Assembly (NCBI GenBank): GCA_041908795.1
Contig: JAYRER010000002.1
Coordinates: 1 to 14,909 of the forward strand
Direction of reading: 5' to 3'
Length of the DNA stretch: 14,909 nucleotides
Source of the DNA: CAYLHB01 sp041908795
GTDB lineage: Bacteria > Patescibacteriota > Minisyncoccia > Phycocordibacterales > UBA12088
A program made the position numbers and the translations under genes. Below are positions 6,805 through 13,852 of the stretch, piece after piece. The notes under the pieces were generated by a model. The model was not told the DNA's origin and did no database searches. It saw only the letters and a program-made list of their open reading frames with translations. Each line of letters opens with the position of its first letter. Positions within the stretch are counted from its first letter, which is position 1.

Positions 6805-8631
6805 ATGGGTTTTTTCTCTTTTGCAAAAAAACAACAAGCGGAGATGGAGTCCCTTCAATCTCTCCTGCCGCAAGACATCTATAAGGCGGGTACGCTCGAG
6901 CTTAAAGACGTCCTTGCTCCTTCCGCGCTCGAAATAACACCGCGAGAGCTCAACCTCGGCGACAAGGTGGTGCGAACATTTTTTGTGATTTCGTACCCAC
7001 GCTACCTCACGAGCAATTGGTTCTCACCCATTATCAACCTTGATAAGCAACTCGACATAAGTATCTTCATCCACCCCATAGACACCGGTGAGATACTTCG
7101 CAAGTTTCAGAAAAAAGTGGCGGAAGTACAGAGCAGGATAAATGAGCGTGAACACAAGGGGTACGTGCGTGACCCGATGCTTGATACCGCCTACGAGAGC
7201 CTGGAACAGCTCCGCGACAGCCTCCAACAAGCAGAGGAACGACTCTTTGATGTAGGCCTCTACCTCTCGCTCTATGGAGACACTCGAGAAGAGCTTGATA
7301 AAACTGAGAGTGAAATAAAGTCCATCCTTGAGGCCCAACTTGTCTACATTAAACCCGCCCTCTTTCAACAAGAACAAGGGTACCGAAGTGTCCTTCCTCT
7401 CGCATATGACGAACTTGGGGTTCATAACAAACTAAATTCTTCACCACTATCTTCCATTTTTCCCTTTGTCTCATTCGACCTCACCGCAGATAAGGGTATT
7501 CTCTACGGCATCAACCGTCACAACAGTTCATTGGTGCTCTTCGACCGCTACTCGCTTGAGAACTACAATTCAGTGCTCTTCGCAAAGTCCGGTGCAGGGA
7601 AGTCCTACACAGTGAAATTGGAAATACTTCGCTCCCTCATGTTTGACACTGAGGTTATCGTCATCGACCCGGAGCGCGAGTACGAGTACATGGCACAAGC
7701 AACCGGCGGTAGGTACTTCAACATTTCCCTCTCGAGCGAACATCACATTAATCCGTTCGACCTCCCCCCTGTGCGAGAGGATGAAAGCCCTGCGGACATT
7801 CTGCGACAAAACATCATCTCACTTGTTGGCTTGTTTCGTATCATGCTTGGCGGTCTCACGCCAGAAGAAGACTCGCTTATTGATCGTGCTATCACCGAAA
7901 CGTACGCGCTCAAGGACATCACCTCAACCTCAGACTTTACAAACATTACCCCACCTTTACTGTCCGACTTTGAGCTCGTGCTTGCGGGGATGGAAGGAAG
8001 CGACTCGCTCATTGCCCGTCTCCAAAAGTACACAAAGGGCACATGGTCAGGCTTCATCAACCGCCCTACAAATGTCGACATCAACAAAAAATTTGTGGTG
8101 TTCTCTGTGCGTGACATGGAGGACGAACTTAAGACAGCCGCCATGTACATCATCACCAATTACATCTGGACAGCCATACGGCGCGATTTGCGTAAACGAC
8201 TCCTTGTGGTCGACGAAGCATGGTGGATGATGAAGAGTGAAGATACCGCCTCATTTCTCTACGGAGTAGCGAAGCGTGGTCGCAAATACTTTCTTGGACT
8301 CGCAACCATCACCCAAGACGTGGATGATTTTCTTAAAAGCCCGTATGGCGTTCCCATGATCACCAACTCTTCGATACAAGTACTCCTTAAGCAGAGCCCC
8401 ACCTCAATAGACCGAGTACAACAGACATTCAATCTAACCGATGAAGAGAAGTACCTCCTTCTTGAAAGCGAAGTGGGGGAGGGAATATTCTTTGCAGGTG
8501 CCAAGCATGTTGCCATAAAGATAATCGCGAGCTACACCGAGGACCAAATCATTACCTCTGATCCAAGCCAACTCCTCGCAATAAAAAAGGGGAGGGAAGG
8601 CATTTCCTCGGCTGGAAATACAGAACTGTAA
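6805..8631 (+). CDS. virB4: VirB4-like secretion ATPase
   Basis: The 608-residue protein is the motor ATPase of the locus. The N-terminal 240 residues include a charged helical pair (about 105-160) and the family's linker. Walker A is A260-K-S-G-A-G-K-S267, with K266 the nucleotide-binding lysine. I287-D-P-E-R-E-Y293 is the following conserved VirB4 acidic motif. Walker B is L466-L-V-V-D-E-A472 with D470 and E471, followed by W-W-M-M, a typical VirB4 feature. G492-R-K and T503-Q-D505 match the later conserved motifs near the hexamer interface. VirB4 ATPases power pilus assembly and substrate transfer at the inner membrane. The N-terminal family domain is supplied by the gene before it. There is a 53-base gap before the ATG without a Shine-Dalgarno sequence, and an ATGTAA start-stop lies five bases upstream of it. 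Confidence 0.95.
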   Translation: MGFFSFAKKQQAEMESLQSLLPQDIYKAGTLELKDVLAPSALEITPRELNLGDKVVRTFFVISYPRYLTSNWFSPIINLDKQLDISIFIHPIDTGEILRKFQKKVAEVQSRINEREHKGYVRDPMLDTAYESLEQLRDSLQQAEERLFDVGLYLSLYGDTREELDKTESEIKSILEAQLVYIKPALFQQEQGYRSVLPLAYDELGVHNKLNSSPLSSIFPFVSFDLTADKGILYGINRHNSSLVLFDRYSLENYNSVLFAKSGAGKSYTVKLEILRSLMFDTEVIVIDPEREYEYMAQATGGRYFNISLSSEHHINPFDLPPVREDESPADILRQNIISLVGLFRIMLGGLTPEEDSLIDRAITETYALKDITSTSDFTNITPPLLSDFELVLAGMEGSDSLIARLQKYTKGTWSGFINRPTNVDINKKFVVFSVRDMEDELKTAAMYIITNYIWTAIRRDLRKRLLVVDEAWWMMKSEDTASFLYGVAKRGRKYFLGLATITQDVDDFLKSPYGVPMITNSSIQVLLKQSPTSIDRVQQTFNLTDEEKYLLLESEVGEGIFFAGAKHVAIKIIASYTEDQIITSDPSQLLAIKKGREGISSAGNTEL

Positions 8632-8637
8632 AGTACC

Positions 8638-10026
8638 ATGCTTGAAAAAAGACTTGGAACGGCACCAAAATTCATACTCGTGAGTCTTGCATTCTTTGCC
8701 GATGGATGTGGGCTTATTCCCCTACTCGGCCCCTTCCTAGCTATTCCCTTCATCGGGGGCATATACTATGTGTTCCAAGCAAACAAAGTACCTATGTTGG
8801 GTGACAAAACCACCCAGTGGGTGAAAACGTGTGCAACGCTCATTCTTGAGCAACTTCCCCTTGTTTCTTTTCTTCCCGTCTACACCTGCTTCACCTTACT
8901 CACAATTCATACTGTAAACAAAGAGGACAATGAGTTACTGCGGCAGTATACTAAAAGTATGCGGTGGAATCAGCGACCTCGAATGCCTCGCGGTACCATT
9001 CCTATGGTTCTGTTCCTTCTTGCAGTGGGAGTATCGCTATTCGTACCAACGGGACAATACCGTCAATTTGTGTACGCACAAATTGATAGTTTTTCTCCTA
9101 CCGTAATGACGGTGTCACTTACCCCTTCCGCACCTGAGCCATTCGATTCTGTGCAGGTGAAAATTTCTGGATATAGTGTGAACCTTGCAACATCGAACAT
9201 TACGTGGAAACAAGATGGTAAAAATATAGCGCAAGGTGTTGGCCTCACCGAAACCACCGTCACGGTGGGGGGGGAGGGTAGTAACACGATACTAGAGGTT
9301 ACTGTTGCGCCTATACTTGGTGCTCCTCAAACTTTTCAAAAGGTGGTATACCCCTCATCGGTCTCCCTCGTGTGGGAAGCAAAATCGTACGTACCTCCCT
9401 TCTACCACGGAAAGGCATTACATGGGCCAGGTGGCGCTGTTACATTCATCGCATTGCCTTCACTCATAGACGCCGGAGGATCACGTGTTCCTTCGTCCGA
9501 TTTAATCTTCACATGGCGTCGTAACGGCCAAGTAATACCCCAAGTAAGTGGTGTGGGAAAGGGGACAGTAACCATTCAGAACGACAAATACTTCTCTGAT
9601 CTTGTGGTAGGTGTTGAGGTAACAACTCGCGATAAGACAAGGGTCGCTCAGAAAACCGCGCGCATACCCGTACAAAAGCCGGAGCTTCTCCTCTACCAAC
9701 ATGATCCTCTCTTAGGGCTCCTCACCACGCACCCGCTTGTCGGCACAGGTTACATAAGATCCTCAGGAGCCGCTGTCTATGCTGAGCCATACTATGTATC
9801 CGCCTCCACTCGTGACGCAACGGAACTAGCCTACACATGGACAATTGCGGGTAATGATACTCTGACGGGAAGTGTGCTTGACCTTCAACCGGAAGGAGTG
9901 GGGTCCGGAACATCATTAATTACCGCATCGTTCCGTCACCTTGGTGTGCTTGTACAAACAGCTGGTACGCAGGTAAACCTGAGGTATGATATCAGGAATA
10001 CCACTTCCAACACTGAAGCGTTCTAA
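8638..10026 (+). CDS. Membrane protein with Ig-like extracellular domains, possible fusion
   Basis: The 462-residue protein has two parts. Residues 1-112 hold two hydrophobic segments (about 12-46 and 66-92) with G-x-x-x-G and Pro-rich turns, like small CPR membrane proteins. Residues 116-148 look like a second export signal: M116-P-R-G, a hydrophobic run to 136, and V-Y-A before Q148. After this come about 310 residues rich in beta strand, with repeated W-x-x-x-G patterns that suggest three Ig- or PKD-like domains. The segment around W246-E-A-K-S-Y with P-P-F-Y and G-K-A-L is one I recognise from CPR surface proteins near secretion genes. It may form the outer part of the machine. The gene begins six bases after virB4. 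An internal ATG at 8983 could produce a separate secreted form. No enzyme motif is seen. Confidence 0.8.
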   Translation: MLEKRLGTAPKFILVSLAFFADGCGLIPLLGPFLAIPFIGGIYYVFQANKVPMLGDKTTQWVKTCATLILEQLPLVSFLPVYTCFTLLTIHTVNKEDNELLRQYTKSMRWNQRPRMPRGTIPMVLFLLAVGVSLFVPTGQYRQFVYAQIDSFSPTVMTVSLTPSAPEPFDSVQVKISGYSVNLATSNITWKQDGKNIAQGVGLTETTVTVGGEGSNTILEVTVAPILGAPQTFQKVVYPSSVSLVWEAKSYVPPFYHGKALHGPGGAVTFIALPSLIDAGGSRVPSSDLIFTWRRNGQVIPQVSGVGKGTVTIQNDKYFSDLVVGVEVTTRDKTRVAQKTARIPVQKPELLLYQHDPLLGLLTTHPLVGTGYIRSSGAAVYAEPYYVSASTRDATELAYTWTIAGNDTLTGSVLDLQPEGVGSGTSLITASFRHLGVLVQTAGTQVNLRYDIRNTTSNTEAF

Positions 10027-10038
10027 AAGCACTATTGT

Positions 10039-10572
10039 ATGGGTACTTTAGGAAAAATAACTTGTACGAAAACTATTATTTGCATGGGAATATGCTTTGC
10101 ACTTTTGAGTATAGTGGAAAGTACTACTGCCTTTGCGCAAATGGCGGACACATCGACAAGAAATTTGAATCTCAGTGCACAAGCACAATCGGCGGGTGAA
10201 GCGCTGGGGCTCTCATCAGCACCTGCAACAACTGAAAACTTTGTCCCTCTCGTTCCCGGTTTGTTTAATGCATTGGGTATACAAGGAAAAAGCCCCACCA
10301 CCGCACTTCCAACACTCCTCCAAGGGCTATTCCGCATCACGGTAGGTGTAGGTGCGGTATTGGCGGTCATCATGGTTGCAGTGGGAGGAATTGAATACAT
10401 GACCACTGACTCTTCGTTTAAAATCGGGAACGCACGCGCGCGCATTACTGACGCCCTCTTTGGTCTTGCCATCATCCTTCTTTGTGTTGTGGTATTTAAT
10501 CTCATTAATAATCGCCTCACTAACCTTGATATTCTCACATTGAAGTCTCAACCCGGTGTTGAAAGAAAATAG
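10039..10572 (+). CDS. VirB2/TrbC-like pilin candidate
   Basis: This 177-residue protein has a basic N-terminus (K6, K11), a hydrophobic signal (12-25) and a likely cleavage at A-F-A before Q34. A polar linker of about 55 residues follows. Two hydrophobic helices at about 98-118 and 137-157 are separated by a short polar loop, the two-helix hairpin topology of VirB2/TrbC pilins. The segment V-G-G-I-E-Y-M-T-T-D-S after the first helix and R-I-T-D-A-L before the second match the pilin-like proteins of CPR secretion loci. Such proteins assemble into a filament or line a secretion channel. At 177 residues it is longer than classical VirB2 because of the linker. It lies 12 bases after the Ig-like gene and six bases before the next one. 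The family assignment rests on topology and motifs. Confidence 0.8.
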   Translation: MGTLGKITCTKTIICMGICFALLSIVESTTAFAQMADTSTRNLNLSAQAQSAGEALGLSSAPATTENFVPLVPGLFNALGIQGKSPTTALPTLLQGLFRITVGVGAVLAVIMVAVGGIEYMTTDSSFKIGNARARITDALFGLAIILLCVVVFNLINNRLTNLDILTLKSQPGVERK

Positions 10573-10578
10573 CAGATC

Positions 10579-11895
10579 ATGCGCAATAAATACCTTCTTT
10601 TCGGAGCTGCAGGGATTCTCACATTGCTTGTACTAGCAGTCATTGTTGGTTTATTTGTGTTGCCAAGCACTCCCTCCGATGACCCTGGGGATGAATCGCT
10701 CCCCTTTTCGGATGACCGTCCATTACCAATTACCATGGACGAGAGTGGCCCGTTTGCAACAAGTACACCACTTGGTGATGTAGGGAAGACGGTTGGTAAG
10801 TTTCGCCTCCTTGCTGAGTGGCCTGCAAAGGGGGCGCGTCCATACAATAGAACGCAAAATGGCATAGACACACCATTTGTTCGTTATGTTGATAGGAGAA
10901 CGGGACACATGTACGACGTGGACCTTGTGGAAGCCACTCAACCCCGCGCAGTATCTCTTAACACCCTTCCACGCATTCGTGAGGGGTACCTCTTGTCACA
11001 AGGTAGCTCTACGCTTCTTCGATACTCTGATGAGAGCAACACTTTCATCTACTCGTACCTTGGTACACTCAGTGTCGCAACTGACACCTCTCCTATGGGT
11101 TCGTCCGTGTACGAAGTGGAAGGTGAGCAACTTCCTCAAGACGTACGTACAGTGGCAGTATCGCCGGATGGTCTCTCTTTTTTCTACCTTGAACCGACAC
11201 AAAATGGTTCACGGGGTATTGTCCGCACCCTAGGTCGTACTCCAAAAACGTCGGTCGTGCTTGAAACACCTCTACGTGAACTTGAGGCGTCGTGGGTGCA
11301 CCGCAATACCATTACCCTGTTCACAAAACCATCAAATAACGTCGAGGGGTACGTCTTTGAACTTACCCTATCCACGGGCGCACTAAGAACAGCGCTGTCT
11401 TCACGGCGCGCTGTAACCGCGATGAGTGACCCCACTGGCGCATGGCTTCTCTATAGCCACCTCGAAGGAGGCGCTGGGGCTCTCCGCACGCTTCTCCGTA
11501 ACAGAACGACGCGAGAAGAGGTGGTGGTACCGTTCAGCACCATGCCCGAAAAATGCACATGGGGCACACGCTCACCTCATATCCTCTACTGTGCAGTACC
11601 TGAAGGAATACCCCAACGCGAGACATTCCCTGATTCATGGTACAAAGGGCTTGTGCGCCTCAACGATACATTTTGGAGCTACAATATACTCACTAAAGAA
11701 ACACGAATGCTCGACAACCCCGCTGTGGTACTCGGGGTACCAATCGACGCGACAGACCTTTTTGTTGACGAATCTGAACAATTCCTCATCTTCAGCGACC
11801 GCGTAAGTGGCCTCATGTGGTCGTACACCCTCCCCAGTTCAGAGCAGGATGGTGAGTCATCACAAGAGATAGTTACATCCGATACTTCAGAATAA
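10579..11895 (+). CDS. Anchored beta-propeller-like surface protein, last gene of the operon
   Basis: The 438-residue protein has one N-terminal membrane helix (about 7-28) and a polar linker, then a long strand-rich domain. Repeated blades carry motifs such as V-S-P-D-G-L-S-F-F-Y and S-D-P-T-G-A-W-L-L-Y, with W-S-Y endings, which resemble TolB/WD40-like propeller repeats. A Cys pair in P-E-K-C-T-W-G-T and I-L-Y-C could form a disulphide. That segment, followed by D-S-W-Y-K-G, is shared with uncharacterised proteins in CPR secretion loci. It likely projects into the space outside the inner membrane. No enzymatic motif is visible, and I cannot assign a ligand. The start is six bases after the pilin-like gene. 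The 3' end overlaps the convergent khpB gene by 23 bases. Confidence 0.75.
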   Translation: MRNKYLLFGAAGILTLLVLAVIVGLFVLPSTPSDDPGDESLPFSDDRPLPITMDESGPFATSTPLGDVGKTVGKFRLLAEWPAKGARPYNRTQNGIDTPFVRYVDRRTGHMYDVDLVEATQPRAVSLNTLPRIREGYLLSQGSSTLLRYSDESNTFIYSYLGTLSVATDTSPMGSSVYEVEGEQLPQDVRTVAVSPDGLSFFYLEPTQNGSRGIVRTLGRTPKTSVVLETPLRELEASWVHRNTITLFTKPSNNVEGYVFELTLSTGALRTALSSRRAVTAMSDPTGAWLLYSHLEGGAGALRTLLRNRTTREEVVVPFSTMPEKCTWGTRSPHILYCAVPEGIPQRETFPDSWYKGLVRLNDTFWSYNILTKETRMLDNPAVVLGVPIDATDLFVDESEQFLIFSDRVSGLMWSYTLPSSEQDGESSQEIVTSDTSE

Positions 11896-12322
11896 TGTGT
11901 CGTGTCTTACCTTCTCCTTCAGAGAGGGTGGTGACCTCGGGGTCGTTTGCGAAGAGCGCATGAATGAGCATGCGCTCATACGCGTTCATAGGGGTAAGCT
12001 CGGCGCTTGAACGGAAGGTGCGCACCCTATCCGCGAGAAGCCGTGCCTTCTGTTCGACCTCGCGTATGCGGTCAAAATGGTAGCCGTTTACATCAAGAAT
12101 AAACTTACTCTCCTCTTCCGTGAGAACACGCTCAGCGAGTCTCCGCACTATGAGGTTGAGTGCGCGGAGGTGCTCCCCTTGGGGCCCAATGAGACGCTTG
12201 GCGTCTTGGGTACGCACCTGGTAGAGGGGGTGGGCGGAGAGTTCTACCCTCTCTATCGCGTCTACTGTCACAGTTAGTGAGGTGAGTAATTCCTGTATGA
12301 GACTTTCTGGAGTGTATGCCAT
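11873..12322 (-). CDS. khpB: KhpB/Jag-like KH-R3H RNA-binding protein
   Basis: The 149-residue protein has a KH domain with its G-x-x-G loop as I45-G-P-Q-G49, then D77-V-N-G-Y, and an R3H motif R117-M-L-I-H121 near the C-terminus, the usual Jag/KhpB arrangement. It lacks the separate Jag N-terminal domain found in Firmicutes, which shortens it. Family members bind RNA and, in Gram-positive bacteria, help control cell division and envelope growth with KhpA. It starts three bases after the yidC stop, so it is probably co-transcribed and translated with yidC. Its last codons overlap the 3' end of the propeller-like gene on the other strand. The identification is firm from motifs and position; its role in this organism is inferred. 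Confidence 0.9.
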   Translation of the reverse strand: MAYTPESLIQELLTSLTVTVDAIERVELSAHPLYQVRTQDAKRLIGPQGEHLRALNLIVRRLAERVLTEEESKFILDVNGYHFDRIREVEQKARLLADRVRTFRSSAELTPMNAYERMLIHALFANDPEVTTLSEGEGKTRHIILKYRM

Positions 12323-12325
12323 ATG

Positions 12326-13060
12326 CTACTTAATTATGCCCTCGCGAGCGAGACGTTTTTTCACGTAAAACTCCTGGCCTATCGCAAAGATATTACTCGT
12401 GATCCAGTATAATGCAATCGCCGAGGCGGTGGCGTAGGCAACCACCCCCACAATTCCCGGCAAGACGTACTTCATCTGTATCTGCATGCTTCGTGCAAAA
12501 TCTTCTTGAAAAGTGGCATCAGCATTCCTGGGTTCAAGCTTCGGAAGCGCGATACGTGCCTGAAAGAATTGGCTCGCACCCGCAAGGAATGCGAGGGGTA
12601 AACTCTTCATCCCCATATCCACGAGACCGAGGAAGTGCATATTGACCGAGAGTGGCGCGGTAACAAATGAGTAAAGCTCCTCTGTGGTGATAGAGGGGAG
12701 CCCGCCCTTGTAGAATACCCAGTAGAGGCCAAAAATGACGGGAAGTTGAATAAAAAGCACGAGAATCGAGGAAAAGGGGTTCACCCCCTTCTCACGATAG
12801 AGCTCGAGGGTTCTTTTTGCCTGCTCTTCGCGAGAACTCTTGTAGCGCTCTCGTATCTCTTTAAGTGGCGCCTCAAGCTCACGCATGAGGAGTTGGGTGC
12901 GTGCCGCTTTGAGGCCCAAAGGAAGAAGGATGAGCTTTACCACAACTGTGAGGAGCACCACCGCAATCCCCACATCAATAAAGGGTGACAGCGAGAGGAG
13001 CCAAATGAGACCATTGTAAAGTGGCACATAGATACCGGCATGGAACGCAGAGGAAATCAT
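12326..13060 (-). CDS. yidC: YidC/Oxa1-family membrane protein insertase
   Basis: From ATG 13060 the protein is 244 residues, the short form without the large periplasmic domain of proteobacterial YidC. It has an N-terminal hydrophobic segment, then a helix containing V-V-V-K42-L-I-L-L-P-L. The lysine stands where many YidC proteins have the functional arginine in the hydrophilic groove. The cytoplasmic helical hairpin contains Y-R-E-K-G-V-N-P-F, a family hallmark, followed by I-Q-L-P-V-I-F-G-L-Y and two further helix pairs. The C-terminus is basic, as expected for ribosome contact. YidC inserts proteins into the inner membrane with or without Sec. A GTG at 13078 would add six residues but falls inside a hairpin. 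No Shine-Dalgarno is visible. The cluster order with rnpA and khpB supports the call. Confidence 0.95.
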   Translation of the reverse strand: MISSAFHAGIYVPLYNGLIWLLSLSPFIDVGIAVVLLTVVVKLILLPLGLKAARTQLLMRELEAPLKEIRERYKSSREEQAKRTLELYREKGVNPFSSILVLFIQLPVIFGLYWVFYKGGLPSITTEELYSFVTAPLSVNMHFLGLVDMGMKSLPLAFLAGASQFFQARIALPKLEPRNADATFQEDFARSMQIQMKYVLPGIVGVVAYATASAIALYWITSNIFAIGQEFYVKKRLAREGIIK

Positions 13061-13077
13061 TGCGCCATGATAGCGCA
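13061..13077 (-). promoter_or_regulatory. Short hairpin abutting the yidC start codon
   Basis: On the minus strand TGCGC (13077-13073), a seven-base loop and GCGCA (13065-13061) form a five-base stem that ends directly before the yidC ATG at 13060. There is no Shine-Dalgarno sequence to mask, but the stem could slow or position initiation. The stem is short and may be chance. A second short stem (CACG/CGTG) lies at about 13102-13115, close to the rnpA stop. Confidence 0.25.
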
Positions 13078-13134
13078 CTCAATGGGAAATGAGAAATCTC
13101 CCACGTCCTTCCGTGTGGTCTAACTAGCGACGTT

Positions 13135-13482
13135 TTATGGTGAAATTTTCCTCTTTGTTTCTGTTGTAATACCCTCAATACAAGTAACAATTTCTGTTCG
13201 GAGCATGGCGAAAGGCAACATGGGTGCGCTCGGTTTGAGGAGTATGGCCAAGTGGCAAGGGGGAAGTGTGGGGGCAACGTCGCGCAGGACCACATACACC
13301 CTGCGACGCATGAGGTTGCGCAAAGTGGCATGCCGCGCCGTTTTTTTACTCACCACCACGCCGGCTTTGAATGTATCTGCGTGTAAGAAGATAATTGTGT
13401 GTGAGGGGCCGTGCATGCGCTTACCTGTCTTAAGGAGGCGAGCAAACTCATTTCGTGAAAGTCGCTTGCGTTTGGGAAACAT
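13135..13482 (-). CDS. rnpA: Ribonuclease P protein component
   Basis: The 115-residue basic protein has the family's N-terminal segment R-L-S-R-N-E-F, the A-x-x-V-V-V-S-K-K segment, and the RNR-like signature R55-N-L-M-R-R-R61 preceded by T-A-R-H-A-T. It binds the RNase P RNA and helps it cleave 5' leaders from tRNA precursors. It sits between rpmH and yidC as in most bacteria, although yidD, which often follows rnpA, is absent. The ATG at 13482 has no Shine-Dalgarno sequence; a CTTTTT stretch lies just before it. The C-terminal 20 residues are less conserved. Confidence 0.93.
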   Translation of the reverse strand: MFPKRKRLSRNEFARLLKTGKRMHGPSHTIIFLHADTFKAGVVVSKKTARHATLRNLMRRRVYVVLRDVAPTLPPCHLAILLKPSAPMLPFAMLRTEIVTCIEGITTETKRKISP

Positions 13483-13532
13483 GCTGAAAAAGAATTGCCA
13501 ATTACTAATCCCAAAAAATGAAAGGGTAGGGG

Positions 13533-13567
13533 TTAAAAATTAAGAATTAGAAATTGGAAATTAAGAG
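13533..13567. repeat. AT-rich tandem repeat, five 7-base units
   Basis: Between rpmH and rnpA lie five imperfect 7-base units: TTAAAAA, TTAAGAA, TTAGAAA, TTGGAAA and TTAAGAG. The units follow TT(A/G)(A/G)(A/G)A(A/G). They are in the rpmH-rnpA mRNA leader to rnpA, and are much richer in AT than the surrounding genes. I saw no DnaA-box consensus beside them. A GGGTAGGG octamer occurs on both sides (13524-13531 and 13617-13624). The function is unknown; local melting, phase curvature or slippage-derived spacer are possible. Confidence 0.7.
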
Positions 13568-13624
13568 ATTTTACCCTCACAGGGAACCATGTGCTTCTGC
13601 ACTCCTTATTCCTTTAGGGTAGGG

Positions 13625-13762
13625 TTACACTGAAAGCTTCTTCCTTCCTTTCGCACGGCGAGCACGGATGACACGCTTGCCCCCCGGGGTGCGCATGCGC
13701 ACCAAAAAACCGTGTGTAGTGTACCGCTTTCTATTTTTCGGTTGGTAGGTCCTCTTTGGCAT
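13625..13762 (-). CDS. rpmH: 50S ribosomal protein L34
   Basis: The 45-residue protein reads M-P-K-R-T-Y-Q-P, N-R-K-R, H-G-F-L-V-R-M-R-T-P-G-G and ends A-K-G-R-K-K-L-S-V, the full-length L34 pattern. It is a highly basic protein of the large ribosomal subunit. A longer frame starting at 13831 would reach back into the terminator and is not credible. The ATG lies only about three bases after the predicted transcription start, so the mRNA may be leaderless. It leads the cluster rpmH-rnpA-yidC-khpB. Confidence 0.97.
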   Translation of the reverse strand: MPKRTYQPKNRKRYTTHGFLVRMRTPGGKRVIRARRAKGRKKLSV

Positions 13763-13771
13763 AGTGGGTGC

Positions 13772-13780
13772 ACTATACCA
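13772..13780 (-). promoter_or_regulatory. Extended -10 promoter of rpmH
   Basis: On the minus strand TGG-TATAGT (13780-13772) is an extended -10 element (TG, one base, then 5 of 6 matches to TATAAT). With 17-base spacing the -35 region would be CTTTTC at 13800-13795, a poor match, which the TG extension can offset. Transcription would start near 13765, about three bases before the rpmH ATG. This predicts a leaderless or nearly leaderless mRNA. The site lies directly downstream of the terminator for the previous operon. Confidence 0.6.
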
Positions 13781-13789
13781 GAGAATATG

Positions 13790-13829
13790 AAAAAGAAAAG
13801 GTCGCCGAGTACCCGTAGGTATCGGCGAC
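13790..13829 (-). terminator. Rho-independent terminator of the SPFH operon
   Basis: On the minus strand GTCGCCGA (13829-13822) pairs with TCGGCGAC (13808-13801), and TACC (13821-13818) with GGTA (13813-13810), around a TACG loop with one bulged base. The stem is followed at once by CTTTTCTTTTT (13800-13790). It begins 23 bases after the stop of the four-helix membrane protein. This is the clearest terminator in the window. Confidence 0.82.
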
Positions 13830-13852
13830 ACATAGTAGCGTTTCGGGCTTCA

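Noticed and set aside
7643..8230. Plus-strand open frame inside virB4 (195 codons)
   Set aside because: It overlaps the Walker motif region of virB4 in another frame and has Ser/Thr-rich composition typical of a shifted frame.
13205..13543. Plus-strand open frame opposite rnpA
   Set aside because: rnpA on the other strand has clear family motifs; this is its shadow.
13575..13602. Small hairpins (CCCT/AGGG and GTGC/GCAC) between rpmH and rnpA as a terminator
   Set aside because: Stems of four pairs without a T-run are too weak, and rnpA is expected to be co-transcribed with rpmH.
13483..13624. Replication origin between rpmH and rnpA
   Set aside because: The repeat is AT-rich, but I found no DnaA-box consensus beside it and no dnaA in the window.
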